Shown here piece after piece: positions 45,740 through 58,508 of a stretch of DNA of 64,000 nucleotides (within the stretch, counting starts at the first letter, position 1; each line of letters starts with the position of its first letter). The notes under the pieces were generated by a model. That model was given only the letters and a program-made list of their open reading frames with translations, was not told the DNA's origin and ran no database searches. Origin of the DNA: Ophiodon elongatus (taxonomy: Eukaryota > Chordata > Actinopteri > Perciformes > Hexagrammidae). The stretch covers positions 2,501-66,500 of the forward strand of contig JACSYO010002131.1 of the NCBI GenBank assembly GCA_016806645.1, given 5' to 3'. The translations under genes and the position numbers were made by a program.

Positions 45740-46280
45740 GCGCGACAACGTGACGTCACAGCGCCCACGGTGAACGTTGGGCATCACCAGAATTTCCGAG
45801 GATCCCTGAACGCAGCATTCTTTCCCCGCATCAACCTGCCCAGCCCGGTCTAGGTAATTAGCCGTTGGTGCGTTTGACTGTCGCACAGGTGAGTGTGTGT
45901 CAACGCGTCCTTCACCAGATGACGGACTAAATGCCCGGTGACCGGAATGTGTCCCCCTAAAAACGAACCGGAACAAAACAACAACAACAAAAAAGAGCAA
46001 AGCTAACGTTAACGGTCAACGGGTCGTCAACGGTTAACCGTTGTAGATCCCGTGTGGCTTCGAGATTTGGTACGTTAAGCTTCGACAGTGCTGCACGAGG
46101 ACGGACTTTGTCAAGGTAAGTAGCCCGCGAGGAGGAGGAGGAGGAGGAGGTGGGATGAGAGGAGAGGAGAGGAGGAAGGAAGGTGTGGGGATGGTGGGGG
46201 TATTTGTGTGACGCTAGCTAACAGGGAGGCACGTTAGCGAACGTCATTCAACGTGACGTCACCAGGACGTCACGTGACAA
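45740..46280 (+). promoter_or_regulatory. CpG-rich promoter of the TRIM-family gene with two CRE sites
   Basis: Perfect TGACGTCA sites lie at 45751-45758 and 46254-46261. The second is followed by CACGTG at 46271-46276. A probable non-coding first exon ends at TGTCAAG/GTAAGT (46115/46116). Its intron would run to the acceptor TTTTAG at about 47908, and the start codon is at 48078. This is the only CpG-rich, promoter-like patch between the + strand SAMD9-like gene and the TRIM start. Confidence 0.5.
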
Positions 46281-46605
46281 TGTTAATGACCGTTTTCAGA
46301 GCAGCTCTGCGGGCCCGCTTCACACCTACAGGGGCTGACACTGGGAACCACTGTCGGGGGCCAACTGGGAACCCTCTCTGTGTTTCCTCCTAGCCACACA
46401 CAGCAGCTTGGCAGCCTCCCACGTCGCCTCGAGGCCACGACCTGTTTAAAGACACTGTTTACAGCAAGCTGAAGGACGGCTGACCTCGTTTTGGAGGTTG
46501 TTTTTCCACCTGAAGTTACTGTTCTACTTTCACTTGTATCCATTTGGGAAATAACATGCAAGGAAAGAGGAAGTGGTAGTGTTGGTGGGTAGATTTCATA
46601 TTATT

Positions 46606-46939
46606 CTATTCTATTTGTATATATATTGTGCATTTTTCTTATTCTATTTGTATATATATTGTGCATTTTTCTTATTCTATTCTATTTGTGTATATATTGT
46701 GCATTTTTCTTATTATTCTAATTTTACATATATTGTGCATTTTTCTTCTATTCTATTTTTTATATATAGTGTGCATTTTTCTCTTATTCTATTTATTATA
46801 TATATTGTGTATTTTTCTTATTCTATTCTATTTTTAGATATATTGTGCATTTTTCTTATATTATTTTATATTTTATTGCTTACCTGTATGTATAAATGCT
46901 GCTTTAGCGAAAAGATTTTCCCTTGCGGGATTAATAAAG

Positions 46940-46972
<33 letters not shown>

Positions 46973-46976
46973 GTTT
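46606..46976 (+). mobile_element. 3' tail of a non-LTR retroelement with an amplified ~36-bp internal unit and (TATC)n end
   Basis: Seven copies of a ~36-bp unit (TATATATTGTGCATTTTTCTTA-type) lead into AATGCTGCTTTAGCGAAAAG, CCCTTGCGGGATTAATAAAG and (TATC)n. The same tail occurs at 61125-61315. The TTAATAAAGT plus short tandem repeat is typical of LINE/SINE 3' ends. The exact family is not assigned. Confidence 0.65.
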
Positions 46977-46989
46977 CTTATGCTCTTTA

Positions 46990-47016
46990 AATAGATAGAT
47001 AGTTACTTTATTAAGT
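46990..47016 (-). mobile_element. Inverted copy of the retroelement terminus
   Basis: AATAGATAGATAGTTACTTTATTAA is close to the reverse complement of the element end TTAATAAAGTATCTATCTAT just upstream. It gives a tail-to-tail arrangement with a short spacer. Confidence 0.6.
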
Positions 47017-47239
47017 ATGGTTAAAATAAGGCAACGTTTACTTGGTCACTGAGACATGATCACATTTAAAGCTCCAGGTTACTTTTTATTGTGTATGATT
47101 TGACTAATTTGCAGACTATTTTCAAGATTAATCAATTGGTTATTATGTCTACAAAATGGTAAATAATGCCACTTGTAATCAAGTTGCTCGTTTATATTGT
47201 CATCAGTTTACTACTTTATCTTATATGACAGCGAATCCT

Positions 47240-47500
47240 CAGATTTCAGAGACTGGGACCACAGAAAGATTTTGGCAATGTTGCTTAAAAAATCGACCAA
47301 TTAATTGAAAGCGGTTGCTGACAATATTACTGTTGATTGTCCAGTCAATTAATTAATAATGTGTCCGGTTTAATTGTATTAAATTAAAAAAAAAAAAGGA
47401 TGCAACTGAAGATTATTTTCTTTCGAGGCTGATGCCATTAGTCAATTAATCCATTGTCAAAAATAATCGCCAACTATTTCAATAATTGATCAATCGTTCC
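47240..47500. mobile_element. Fragments of the 'GGGCTGCAACTAACGATTATT' teleost MITE family
   Basis: The segments ATCGACCAATTAATTGAAAG and GCAACTGAAGATTATTTTC, with repeated TCAATTAAT phrases, resemble the common element. It lies in the long 5' UTR intron of the TRIM gene. Related fragments lie near 50845-50960, 52655-52740 and 55535-55600. Confidence 0.4.
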
Positions 47501-48077
47501 AGTTATTTATTAACCATGAGTGCCAAACATTTGTTGTTTTCCAACTTCTTGTGAGGATTTGCTGTTTTTCCCTGTTTCATACCACAGTAAGTAAATGCCA
47601 ATAAAAGACATCACCTCGGGTTCTGGACATTTATGTTGGGCATTTTTCCTCCTCCTCTGACATTTTATAGTCTAAATAATCAATCTACTAACTAAAAAGA
47701 ACACATAAATCAATAATAATCAATAATTTGTTTCGTCCATATAATGAAAAATACCCATCACAATTTTCTTGATCTTTAAGTGACCTGTTATAAATAATTT
47801 GTTTGTCCAACCAACAGTCTAAAAGTCAAAGATATTCACTTTACAATGTTTTAAACAATTGATCTATCCTGAGTATTTTTTCGTTGTTTTTTTTCTTGAA
47901 CTTTTAGCAAGCTGCCATCTACAACGTTCTACACCAGGACGCCTGCAACCATCTTTCCTTCTCCCCCTTTCCACACCGTTCGTCCTCTCCATCTCTCTCC
48001 AGTACCCACGTCATCGCCATCTTTTAACCTACCACGAGCTCCGCTCCCCTTTCGGACCTCGCGGTGTAAATGCCGAC

Positions 48078-49298
48078 ATGGCCTCGGCCCACTCCGAGCA
48101 GCCGAGCGTCCTCCAAGAGGAGCTCACCTGCACAGTGTGCCTGGACTTGTACCGCGACCCCTACTTGCTTCCTTGCGGCCACAACTTCTGCAAGGTCTGC
48201 CTGGACCGCCTAAAGCGGCAAGCGGATCGAGGTTGCTTCCGCTGCCCGGAGTGCCGCGACAGCCAACGGTGTGGCACCAACTTTCAGAAAAACTTCAAAC
48301 TAGCCAATATCGCGGATGACTACCGCCACTGCCGCAGGGCGGCCAGCACCGCGGCTTTAATATCCAGGAAAGCGTATTTGTTTCCTCCGTCAGCGCAGCT
48401 GGCCAGAAGTCTGTCTGAGGTTCCGTGCGATTACTGCCCCTCAGCCACCGGCGAGGCGTCGGGCACCAGCGCTGCGAGCGATGGGTCTTCTGCTGCTACT
48501 GTTTCTCAGGAAGGAGGTGACGAGCAGGAAGCCGCCGCCGTGTCCATGTTCGCGGTCAAGACGTGTCTGAAGTGCGAGGTGTCGATGTGCCAGGAGCACG
48601 TGAAGCCACATCTGGAGCTGCCGGCGTTCCGCGAGCATCCGCTGACCGAACCGATGCACGACCTCTGGAAGAGGAAGTGCCCGGCTCATGATGAGATATA
48701 CAGGTAGGAGGCACTTTGCACTCAGATATCGCTGTGGTTATATGTTTGAGAAGTTCGGGCTTTCATCTTGGAGTGAAATTCAGTTTTTCTCCAATGCCAC
48801 AAAGTTTTGATTTACCGTTTCTGCGATCAATCCTCCGCCTATTCCTCCTCCGGAGGTACTAATAACTGGATGAATGAAACAATATTATGAGTCAGTGGTG
48901 TTTGATATGAACTATGGTTGCACCAATCCCGTTGTCTTTGTACGAAAGTCGCTCGAGCTTCTTCTTTTGGGTACTTTTATTCTGTTTCAATAATTTGTAC
49001 CAAACATAACACATTTTTCACAATAACCAATCATTTGTTTTTTCTGCTTTTGAAGCGCCTCTTTGTGCACGACTGTATTTCAAGAAGATCTGTCTTTTTA
49101 AAAGGTTCATCTAAATGATGTTATTTGGTATGCAACTTCAGATATTACTGCATGGATGACAAGATGTGCGTGTGCAACGCTTGCACCATAGAAGGAGGAC
49201 ACTCGGGACACACTATCAAGACCCTAAAAAACACGATGAAAGATCTAAAGGTACACTTTTTATTGTCATCATGGTTTCTACACAGGTTAGGAAAGTCT

Positions 49299-49331
<33 letters not shown>

Positions 49332-52300
49332 GAAATCATTTAGAAAATGTGTACATCTAAGGTTTAGGAATCGCTCAAACCATTTTTCAGTCCCATTATA
49401 AGGCAGATTTTTGAACCACACCGAACATCCCACATAGTTATATTTGTAGTTAGAATAGCTGCATTATTATGTTAAAAATCACTTTATAACACAAAATCCT
49501 TGTTTTTCAGAGCTTTGCATTTAGAAATAAATGTGTAGGAACTCTGTTTGGTTGCCTACTCCATTTGGTTTCACCACCTTCTGATTGTTTTGCTCACACA
49601 AAGTCTTGTGATGAGTCTGGAATCCTGATGAATGAATATTGTCAGTTGTTGTTGTAGTGTGTGTGTGTGCGCGCGCGTGTGTGTGTGTGTGTGAATGGGT
49701 GTGTGTAAATGAATGAAAGAGTCACATGACTGTGGTCTTTCTATAGGAGAGTTAAATCCACTTCCTGTGCCTCCATTCTCCTGAGCAGAGTGTGAGGTTG
49801 AGAGGCTTCCAGTTCATCGCTCTGTATGTTCAGCACAGAACGCCGTTGAATTCAACGTGTTGAACAAGTGGCTTTAAGACCGAATTGACTCATAATCGGT
49901 GTCCTTTTCAGTCAAACTTATTTAATATTGTTTTCATTTCAGCCGTAACGCAGTAGACTTTACACAGTAGTGTTGGCACCCAGATGGAATCAATAAAGAC
50001 GACAATAATGAAAGATTTCTTCTGGAATAGAAAAACAACAGGCAAAGTTTCCTGTGTATAGATAATGACTTGTATACATTCTCTGCTCTAAATAAACTCG
50101 TATGAAGGTGCTACAAGTGCCTATTTATTTATATTTTCATTCACAGCAAATGCATAAAAGGGAACAAAGTAATTCATGATTATTTTTAATTTTTTTTTAT
50201 CAGTGTCTCACTTTATGTTGCTCTGTTATGGGCACGATGAGAAGAGATGGGGAGGCTAATCAGAGCTGATATCAAACAGAATTGCATTACTGGTCGATGT
50301 AACGATGATGCTGTCTGCTCTCTACTGCCGTCTTCTTCAACAACACGTAGAGAGACAAGAGATTTCAATGGGCTTTGGTTGAAACGTGACTTTTGAAAGC
50401 CATCATAAGCAGCACTGAAACAAGTATTTGTCATTGGAACAATAGTAGTCAATCAAGGCCGAATGCGTTCAACCCCTACACTGACAGATTTGTGTTTTTG
50501 GAATATTTAAATATTGTGACATCATTATCATTGAGCACTTTGCCTCCTCGTGTTTTCCAGGGCACGCTGGAGAAGCAGCTGTACAGGGTAGAGAAGAAGC
50601 ACAGCATGGCCGAGAAAAAACTCCAGGAGCAGAAGGCGAAGGAGAGGGAGAATAAGGTAAGATGGTCCACATTTGTACTTCAACAAGGCCAACAAATCTT
50701 AAAACGGTTGAATATTCGGCCATTTATAATATCACCTCAAACTCCTCCGACGACCTTTATCTTGTAATGTTTTGTGGTCACAGTTTACAGCAGTTAGTGT
50801 TTACAGTTTGACATACTGAAAACATTTCTGTATGTGAATAAGGGCTGCAACTAACAATCATTTTCATTAGCAATTAATTAGCTAATTATTGTCTCGAGCA
50901 ATTGGCGAATTAATTGGTCGATAACACATATTTATACTATTACCATCACAATATCTTATAGCTTAAAGTGAGGTCATAAACTGTCTTGCTTTTTTCCAAC
51001 CTGCTGTCCAAAACCACAAAATATTAAATTTACTGTAATGTAAGACGGAGAAAATGTGCACACATTATGATCTCAGTATGTTGATTCTATTGCGCTTCTA
51101 TTGTGTAATTAAGATGCTCTGAGTGGTTGTGTGTTTGCTTGGTACTTTAACAGGAGACGTCTAAAACATAAAGGTTGTGACATAGATGTAAAATGTAAGT
51201 TCCCCTGCTCCCTCAATAACTTAACTGTGTTACGTTAACTGCACTCGAGAAAATAAGTAAAATAATACAGTAAAATTAGCTTTTCAGTTGAACTTTACCA
51301 GTAAAAGAAAAAGAAGAAAATGCCCTAAAAATATTAAATTCATATTATTTAAAAAGTCTTTTAACCAACTTTTGTCCTGATCATTATTACCAAATATTCA
51401 TTCATTTTCTGAATGAATGAATTAAAGACCTTTTAAAGACATTTTGTTTACATTATGCCGCTGTTGTATTTTTATGGAAAAGAAATTGTGTTATTTTCTG
51501 GATACCAAATGCTTGGGGAATGTCACAGTCTGGGATATGTCAATGATGCCAGTAGTCTGATATAATAGAATGCATGATTTTATATAACGTAATGGCCGTG
51601 GGATCATTAATTGTGGTTTTAATGGAGACATTTTTGACTTGAAGGGTTTGATTGTCTTTTGGCGACACAGTTTATTATAGACTTATTGTTGAAAATTAAA
51701 ACTGTACATTTCAAGTTGACTCAACATGAAAGTAATATAACTTTTTATATTTAAATTAAGTCAATGATGAAATATGACTTGATTCTACAAAAGTCCTGCA
51801 TGATGTCCTCCTGTTAACTTCCCGTGTTCTTCCTCTTTTCCTCCTCATCACTTCCCTCATCCAGAAGTTCATGGACGACTCTGACCAGTGCTTGACGAGG
51901 CTGGGTGAGGAGATGAAGGCCAAAGTGCTCCGCTTCGTCACCCAATTGCGAGAATGCACGCACACCCATTGTGACCCCAACGGGCCGGTGATCCAGAAGA
52001 ACATCTCCAAGATCTGCCAGGACCAGGCCCGTCTCCACGAGGTCCGCTGCGGCATCGAGAGCCTCATGCTGGAAAACGACCCGTTCCGCTTCATCGAGGT
52101 GAGACGCGGTTTTGGTCCATTTGGCACAAATCACGTACACTTCACGTCACCGCCGACCTTTTCCCAAAGTATAGAAGAAGGACAAACCTGTACACCAGTG
52201 TACTTGCTCTTCATGTGAAGTTAATCGGGGAAAACATGCATGCACTTTGTGTGAATCAACTATTGATAGAGTTTAGAGATATTTGAAACAAGTAGTGGAG

Positions 52301-53625
52301 TTCGTTTTAGAATAAATTTAAAAGGAATGTCTTCAGCTTCAGAACAAACCAAAACTATGTAACTAACTTTTTTGAAAAGGCGTTGGAATGCTGAAAGTTG
52401 AAATTTGAAGCTGAAATTTCTGAAAAGTTCTGAAGATTTCTGAAAATAACTGAAAATAGCTGAAAATACTGAAAACAGCTGAAATTACAAAAAAGGGAAA
52501 CTACCTGCTGAAAAGTGTTAAAGCCCAAAAGCATTGAACTGAACTGCTGAAAATATATAGAGTATATGATTTGTGTCCATAAATCTGTTGTTTGCTATTT
52601 TTTCAGGAATACAAGACAACAGGAAAACAGTAAGTACTGCTTTTATATTCAACCAGGGCAACAATTCATTTCATTATTGATTAATCCACAGAGGATTTTC
52701 TCTATTGATTGTTTTGTCTATTAAATGTCAGAAAATAGTTTAAAGTGAAAATAGACAAAATTTCTACTAATCTGTGATGCTCTATATTTATTACGTGTTT
52801 TAGATAAAAAGAATAGAAACAAGCCGTTATTTGTTTTAGGTGCCGTAGGAAGCTGAGAAAGAACATGTTCTACCCAGAATACGTCGACATAGAGACGGAG
52901 GTCCTCGGCGTGATGATGGAAGAAGAAATGAAGAAGTTCCTTATTGAGGAACTACCGTGTCACATCGTCACTGCCATTAATTTCATCTGTAAGGAATTTT
53001 CATTTTTCTAACACGGTCAGCTCCATGAAGCTGTGACTGAATACTTTTGACCCAAAACCACAAAATGCTCTGCTGGACTTCATGACGGTTATAATGTTGA
53101 GTTTCTGTTCTCGCTACCAGAGAGAGGTGTTGATTCAACTTTACGGTCATTTTGGAGGCTGAAGTTTGTGGTGCTGTTTAACTGTATTTCATTATAAAGC
53201 GGGGTGTTTCTGTTATTTAGTTCACCCTCATAAAATGCGGATCCCACACAAATGTGGTGGAAAATAGTATAAATACCATCAACACCTCCTCTAAAATGTC
53301 CAATCGGATTTATTTTATTCTGTCAACTCCATTATCATCAGGTCATCTTTCAGATATCCAGGAGGAGGAGGAGCAGGAGGAGAATGAAGAAGAGGCTGTG
53401 GAGGAGGAGGAGGAAGAGGAGGACGACGACGACGATGACGATGACGACGACGACGACGACCTCGATGACAGCAGCGTGGAGGAAATGAGGAGCGAGGGGG
53501 AGGAGGAGGAGGAAGATGAGGAGGAAGATGACGACGACGAGGAAGGACGTGACCGTAGTGAGCTAGCGGATGAACTTTACAGCCCGGAAGAAGAGGAGGA
53601 GGAGGAGGAGGAGGAGGAAGAGGAG

Positions 53626-53660
<35 letters not shown>

Positions 53661-53691
53661 CGACGACGGCGAGGAAGAGCGAGGAGTTTAA
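48078..53691 (+). CDS. TRIM-family RING E3 ligase with polyacidic C-terminal tail
   Basis: Predicted exons: 48078-48703, 49142-49250, 50561-50656, 51865-52098, 52607-52629, 52840-52988, 53342-53691. They total 1587 nt (528 aa), in frame. The RING is at residues 18-59 (C18, C21, C33, H35, C38, C41, C56, C59). A Ser/Ala-rich insert precedes B-box 1 (CLKCEVSMCQEHVKPH). B-box 2 is CPAHDEIYRYYCMDDKMCVCNAC plus GGHSGH. A coiled coil follows (EKQLYRVEKKHSMAEKK). No PRY-SPRY domain is present. The final exon (about residues 413-528) is almost entirely Asp/Glu, including runs of more than ten. The first Met fits a GACATGG context, although the frame stays open upstream to the acceptor at 47908. The likely role is ubiquitin transfer. 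The RING/B-box resembles TRIM8/TRIM47-type proteins, but I could not assign an orthologue. Confidence 0.88.
49297..49329. repeat. (ATT)n microsatellite in TRIM intron
   Basis: A TTA/ATT run about 45 bp after the donor at 49251. Confidence 0.9.
50845..50965 (+). mobile_element. hAT-like MITE fragment
   Basis: It begins AGGGCTGCAACTAACAATCATTTTCATTAGCAATTAATTAG, near-consensus for a very common teleost element, and continues through AATTAATTGGTCGATAA. It lies in a TRIM intron. Confidence 0.7.
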
Positions 53692-55245
53692 CTTAGGATA
53701 GGATTTGTATACATATATTTTTACAGTTTATTTAAGCACTTTGGACAGATGTTAAGGTTGTAACATCTGTTTGGGTGTTGCACTCATCTTATATTTGAAT
53801 GTCCCACGTACGGTTCAGGACTCGAGCAGCTACCACATTTTGCCTCAAACCCCTCGACAATATTCTGAGACGACACACTGGATGACATCAGAGCTTCGAC
53901 ACAGCGGGACTCTGAGAATCTGCCCATGTGACTCTCGAGCTAAACCTGTGTCGCGTACTGCTGAACTTAACTACGGTGCTTTACAGTAATTAGCTGTATT
54001 GGTAAATACACGGATGTGAATGTATTATGAAATAATGTGGCTGAAGGACTCAAACACCTCAAACTGAATTTGGCAAAACCTCAGCATGTCTTTGATGCCA
54101 GATGTTTGCTAAAAGATTTATGAAATATGAGGAATTTGTCTCAACAGAATTGATTAGATTAGATTTGATCCAATTTGTTTCGGGAACTTTCACCTGTTCA
54201 CCTGCATTTTTGATATAACGGGTGCTAGAGAGAGATTCTGAAATCATTTTCCTGGCAAAATGTTTGAATTCCTTGGGTTTCCCAGTTTTCCATCACCAGA
54301 GAAAGCCTTCTGACCTTCATCCGTAAACAGGCCGACGCGTTTGACCTGAAGGAGAGCGAACACGCCCGCAAGTCCTGCGTGTCGGGACCGTTGTGATTGT
54401 TTCATTCATGCTACAGTTAACCATTGCAAGCCAAAGAGTAAGGATGTGCGCGCGTGTGTGTGCATGAATACTTTTAACACGTTTTGTTTGCTTGGCATGA
54501 CTTTAGAAAAAGAAATGCAATGTTTTAACAACAGTCTACAAAGACGGTGATGACTTTGCTTTTCATAGTTGTGCTTTAAAAGCAGTTAATGCATTGTTTA
54601 AAAAAAAAATTAATAAAATTAAAAAAAAGGTTCCTATGCACAGTTCATACATTAATCTCAAAATATAAATTTCAGGTGATGAGACATTTTGCACTTTACT
54701 ACAGCAATGCTATGTAAGACCTGAAATATTTGAATGTTAAAAATACTTTTTTTTACATGAGTGATTTTGTGAGCCAAACTGTATTCATAATTTAAATAAT
54801 AGTACTAATAATAATAAAGCCTGTTAAAATGTGCAAAGTTGAAGAGCTGTCCTCTGAAAATATCACAAATGTAAGTATGCATGATTAACTTCAGTTATAG
54901 TTGGTAGGCAGAGAAAGGGTTAAAACAAAATATACATACATACATACATACATACATACACAAGATTGTTAACTACCCAAAAGAACAGACCGAATTGTCA
55001 TTTTATTTCACTTTTACTGAAATCGTAAGTGACATCATTATAATAATAAAAACATAAATGTGACAAAATTAAAAAAAAAAAAAAAAATAATAATAATAAA
55101 AACATTCACAACATATAATAAATTATGCACATAACGTGTCGCTTTAATACAAAAATATGAACGAAGTCCCAAAATTGTTCTCGTCCCGGAACCTTCGTCC
55201 TGCTGTTTTTACGACACGGACCTAAAACAGGACAGACTACATTTC
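53692..55245 (+). other. TRIM 3' UTR and intergenic DNA
   Basis: AATAAA signals are at 54612-54617 and 54813-54818. A (CATA)n run is at about 54933-54960. The 72-codon frame from 53771 has no recognisable product and lies in the UTR. Confidence 0.5.
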
Positions 55246-55249
55246 CCCC

Positions 55250-55361
55250 GTGTGTACTTCCGGGGCCAGCAGCGGACAGTCGCCGTGTGTGTGTGTTTTT
55301 AATCCCGGCGGAACCGGCAGCGTGTGTTTCCCGGTAAAGACCGAGAGAGAGAGGCTGAGCT
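55250..55361 (+). promoter_or_regulatory. MRPL48 promoter with ETS-type site and 5' UTR
   Basis: ACTTCCGGGG at 55256-55265 contains the reverse complement of the CCGGAAGT ETS/GABP core common at nuclear genes for mitochondrial proteins. It is followed by GC-rich leader sequence and the ATG at 55362. There is no TATA box. Confidence 0.5.
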
Positions 55362-55987
55362 ATGAACGCTGTCTTCCGGAAGGTAACGTTGTTCTAGTTT
55401 TCTCTCCCCGAAATGGGACGCGTTTTCCCCGCAGAGGTCACAGCTGCAGCGCTGACTGTCAACCAGCCCGCGGTGGTTGGTTGTCACAGTAACATCAGTC
55501 CGAGCTAAAGCCAGGTTCAGCCTCTTTACTTAGTTTAGTTAATCGATCATTTAGTTTTATTTTCGATTAATCATCCCGATTGCAAGTTCTCCAAAAACAC
55601 AGAGTAATGTCTTGAAATTCATTTTGTTGTCCATCCACCAATTAAAATAACTACAAAGACAATGAATATTTAATTATATGAACCACAGAAAGGCACCTAA
55701 CGTTAGTCATCATCACACTGGAAGGATGGAACTAGTTTCATAATTAATTAATTAATTAATAATAAGAAAATGATTACATTTTCTTTTGAGGTCCAAATGA
55801 ATTAACTCACCAATCACATTGCAGTAGATTAGTATTGTGTACATCCCCAAACCCAGTTAATCTTACTTGCCTTTTACCAGCAGTTATTTTATTATTATTT
55901 TTTATTTACAAAAGAGTTACAAGCTGTGAATCTTTTAATTTAACCAACTAAAAAGTAACTTTCCTTTTTCAGAAATCATTTGACAGG

Positions 55988-56066
<79 letters not shown>

Positions 56067-58313
56067 CAAAACTAGTAATTTTGAGATGCTGATTTCATTG
56101 TTTTCTCCAGTTGCAGGTGTCCGTGTTAAACCAAGCGCCTGCGTTATGCCGGTAAGTCTCTGCTCTGCTTTAACTGAAGGCTTTATTGAGAAGTAAAGCG
56201 ACATCACTATCTAATCCACTTTCTTTAGGGCAGAGAAACAGAAAGTGAGAGCGTCCGAAATATAATAATCCTTCACTGAATTAAAAAGAAGTACAGAAAG
56301 TCAGTCATTTAAATTTTGACTTTCCTCTTTAAAACCTGTTTGATTGTCTGACTTCTCTTTTTTTTTTTTTTTTTCTTGCCCTGTGAAACTTCTTCTTCTC
56401 GATGTTGCTGTATTTTTCCAGAGAGATGGGGAAAAACAATACTTGCAATACAAATATTTTTAATTAACTGGTTAACCACAAGAATGCGGATTATTAACCC
56501 TCACAGGCCCTGAAGTGACCTTGTTGATATGAATCCTCTCATTCTGTTTCTGACTAACACTTCCTGTCCTATTTAAAGGGCCACACCATCCGTCCAGGGT
56601 CCTGTTCGGGGTGAGTAAAAATAATGTGCTCACCTTGCATATACCAAGATGGGTAGCATGTTTTATACAGAATATCTGTGTAAATTGACAGATTTTCTTC
56701 TCATTGTCACAGCTTCTGTAAACGAAAGACAATACAAAACCATGCCAACGCACGGGATCGGGAGGTGGAAGCATCTTTTACCCAAAGAGGCGGTAAGACT
56801 TTTAACGCCAGATTACATCATTTTGAAAAACCTGATTTTCTTCTGCAAGTTCTGCCTCCTTAAGGAGCGCGCGGCTAAGATTTGAACGGGACAGCGCTTT
56901 GCTGCAACACGTCACGTTACCGTGACAACGGTGTGGGTATTTATCTCGTTCGTTTTGCTCCCTGATCTGAACGTCTTCCAGGCTTCTTTTGTTTTTTTTT
57001 CCTCACGAGATGAGACGTCATTTCAAATAATCTATTTACTCGTTTTTTTGTCAAAAAACGGCTTCAATGACTAAATTGAATATTTGATGAATAAATCCAT
57101 AAATATCCTCTGATTTCAAGTTCCTTCTTTAATCCTTAATGTTGTTGTGTAAACACCCACGTGCCCTCCTCTTTGTTTTTACGGCTCCATGCTTCCACTG
57201 GTTACGTCACATTGCTATGAATTGTGGGTAATTCCCTTCGGCAAAGTCTGCATCTAATGCTGACTCATGGAAAGGGTTCATAAAGGGTCTGGTGTTAAAC
57301 ACGTTAATGTCCGTTGTAGTGTCTCATGTTGTTGTTGTTGTTGTTGTTGTTGTTTTTGTTTTTCTAGCCAAAGAAAAAGAAAGACAAACACCAGATGAAA
57401 GAGATCCTGGCAGAGACGGACACGGCGTACGGGTCTCTGAACGTGAACGTGTCGGGTTATGACATGACGTTGGTGGAGCATTACTCCCAGTACATCCACA
57501 ACCTCTGCAACCGGCTCGGCATCAAAGTGGCAGAAAGGTCAGGAGATTTATTTATTTATTTATATATATATATATTTCTTTCTTTCTTTCTTTTTTTTTT
57601 TACCAAATGATGTCAGAAAGTACACTGGTAGATATGAATAACTCAGTTTTGGAATTGTTTACTTCATACAGAAGTAAGCCAGCTGACAAGTGACAGGATG
57701 AGCTGCAGCAGTTTGTTTGAAACTATCCCATAAATATGTCATTTGAAAGCACAAAGTACTTCTAATATTATAACGGGTGTTTTTTTTTATTGTGTATGTT
57801 TTAGCAGAATAACTCTTTTTTTTTTTTTTTTTTTTTTTGTTATTTATTTCTCGAAATTAAATGTGAAATTCATCCAGACAAAACGGCACCAGAAATCAAA
57901 AGCCTTCAATCGTGTCCTCGTAATATTTGCACGAAAAAGATGCAAAAGAAGCTTTTGTTTTATTGTTTCCACGTGGCAGCTACGTTTTGCCGACCAAGAG
58001 CACCGAGGTCATGCTGATGCCGGAGCAAGGCACCAAGATGTTTGTCGACGCCGTCCTGAAGACTCACTCGCGCGTCGTCCAGGTAACGAGCTCCGAGCTC
58101 CCCGTGAACTCAGGAGTCTGCTTTGCTCCTTCTGGAGGAATTCTGACGACCTCGAAGCCTCAAACTGTGTTTTTTTTTTTTTATTGTTATTGTTTTTGTT
58201 TTTGTTTTTGTTTGTCTAGTTGAGCAGTCTGAACGCCGCCGCGTGTCCCGTTTTCATGGACGTCCTTTTGAAGAATCAACCGGAGGGAGTTCAGCTCTCT
58301 GTGACGGAGGTGA

Positions 58314-58357
<44 letters not shown>

Positions 58358-58467
58358 CGATGATGACGACCGCTCTTCCACATTACACTGAAGCACGCGT
58401 TAACCTCACTTCGTGTGGACGCCCAAAACCTTCCACCCATATGTTTTGACTTTTCTGTGGAAGGATC

Positions 58468-58508
<41 letters not shown>

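Noticed and set aside
47859..48077. N-terminal extension of the TRIM protein
   Set aside because: The frame is open upstream, but an intron acceptor near 47908 cuts it. MASAHSEQ at 48078 has a good start context and a length before the RING typical of TRIM proteins.
53771..53989. 72-codon frame after the TRIM stop
   Set aside because: In the probable 3' UTR, no similarity recognised.
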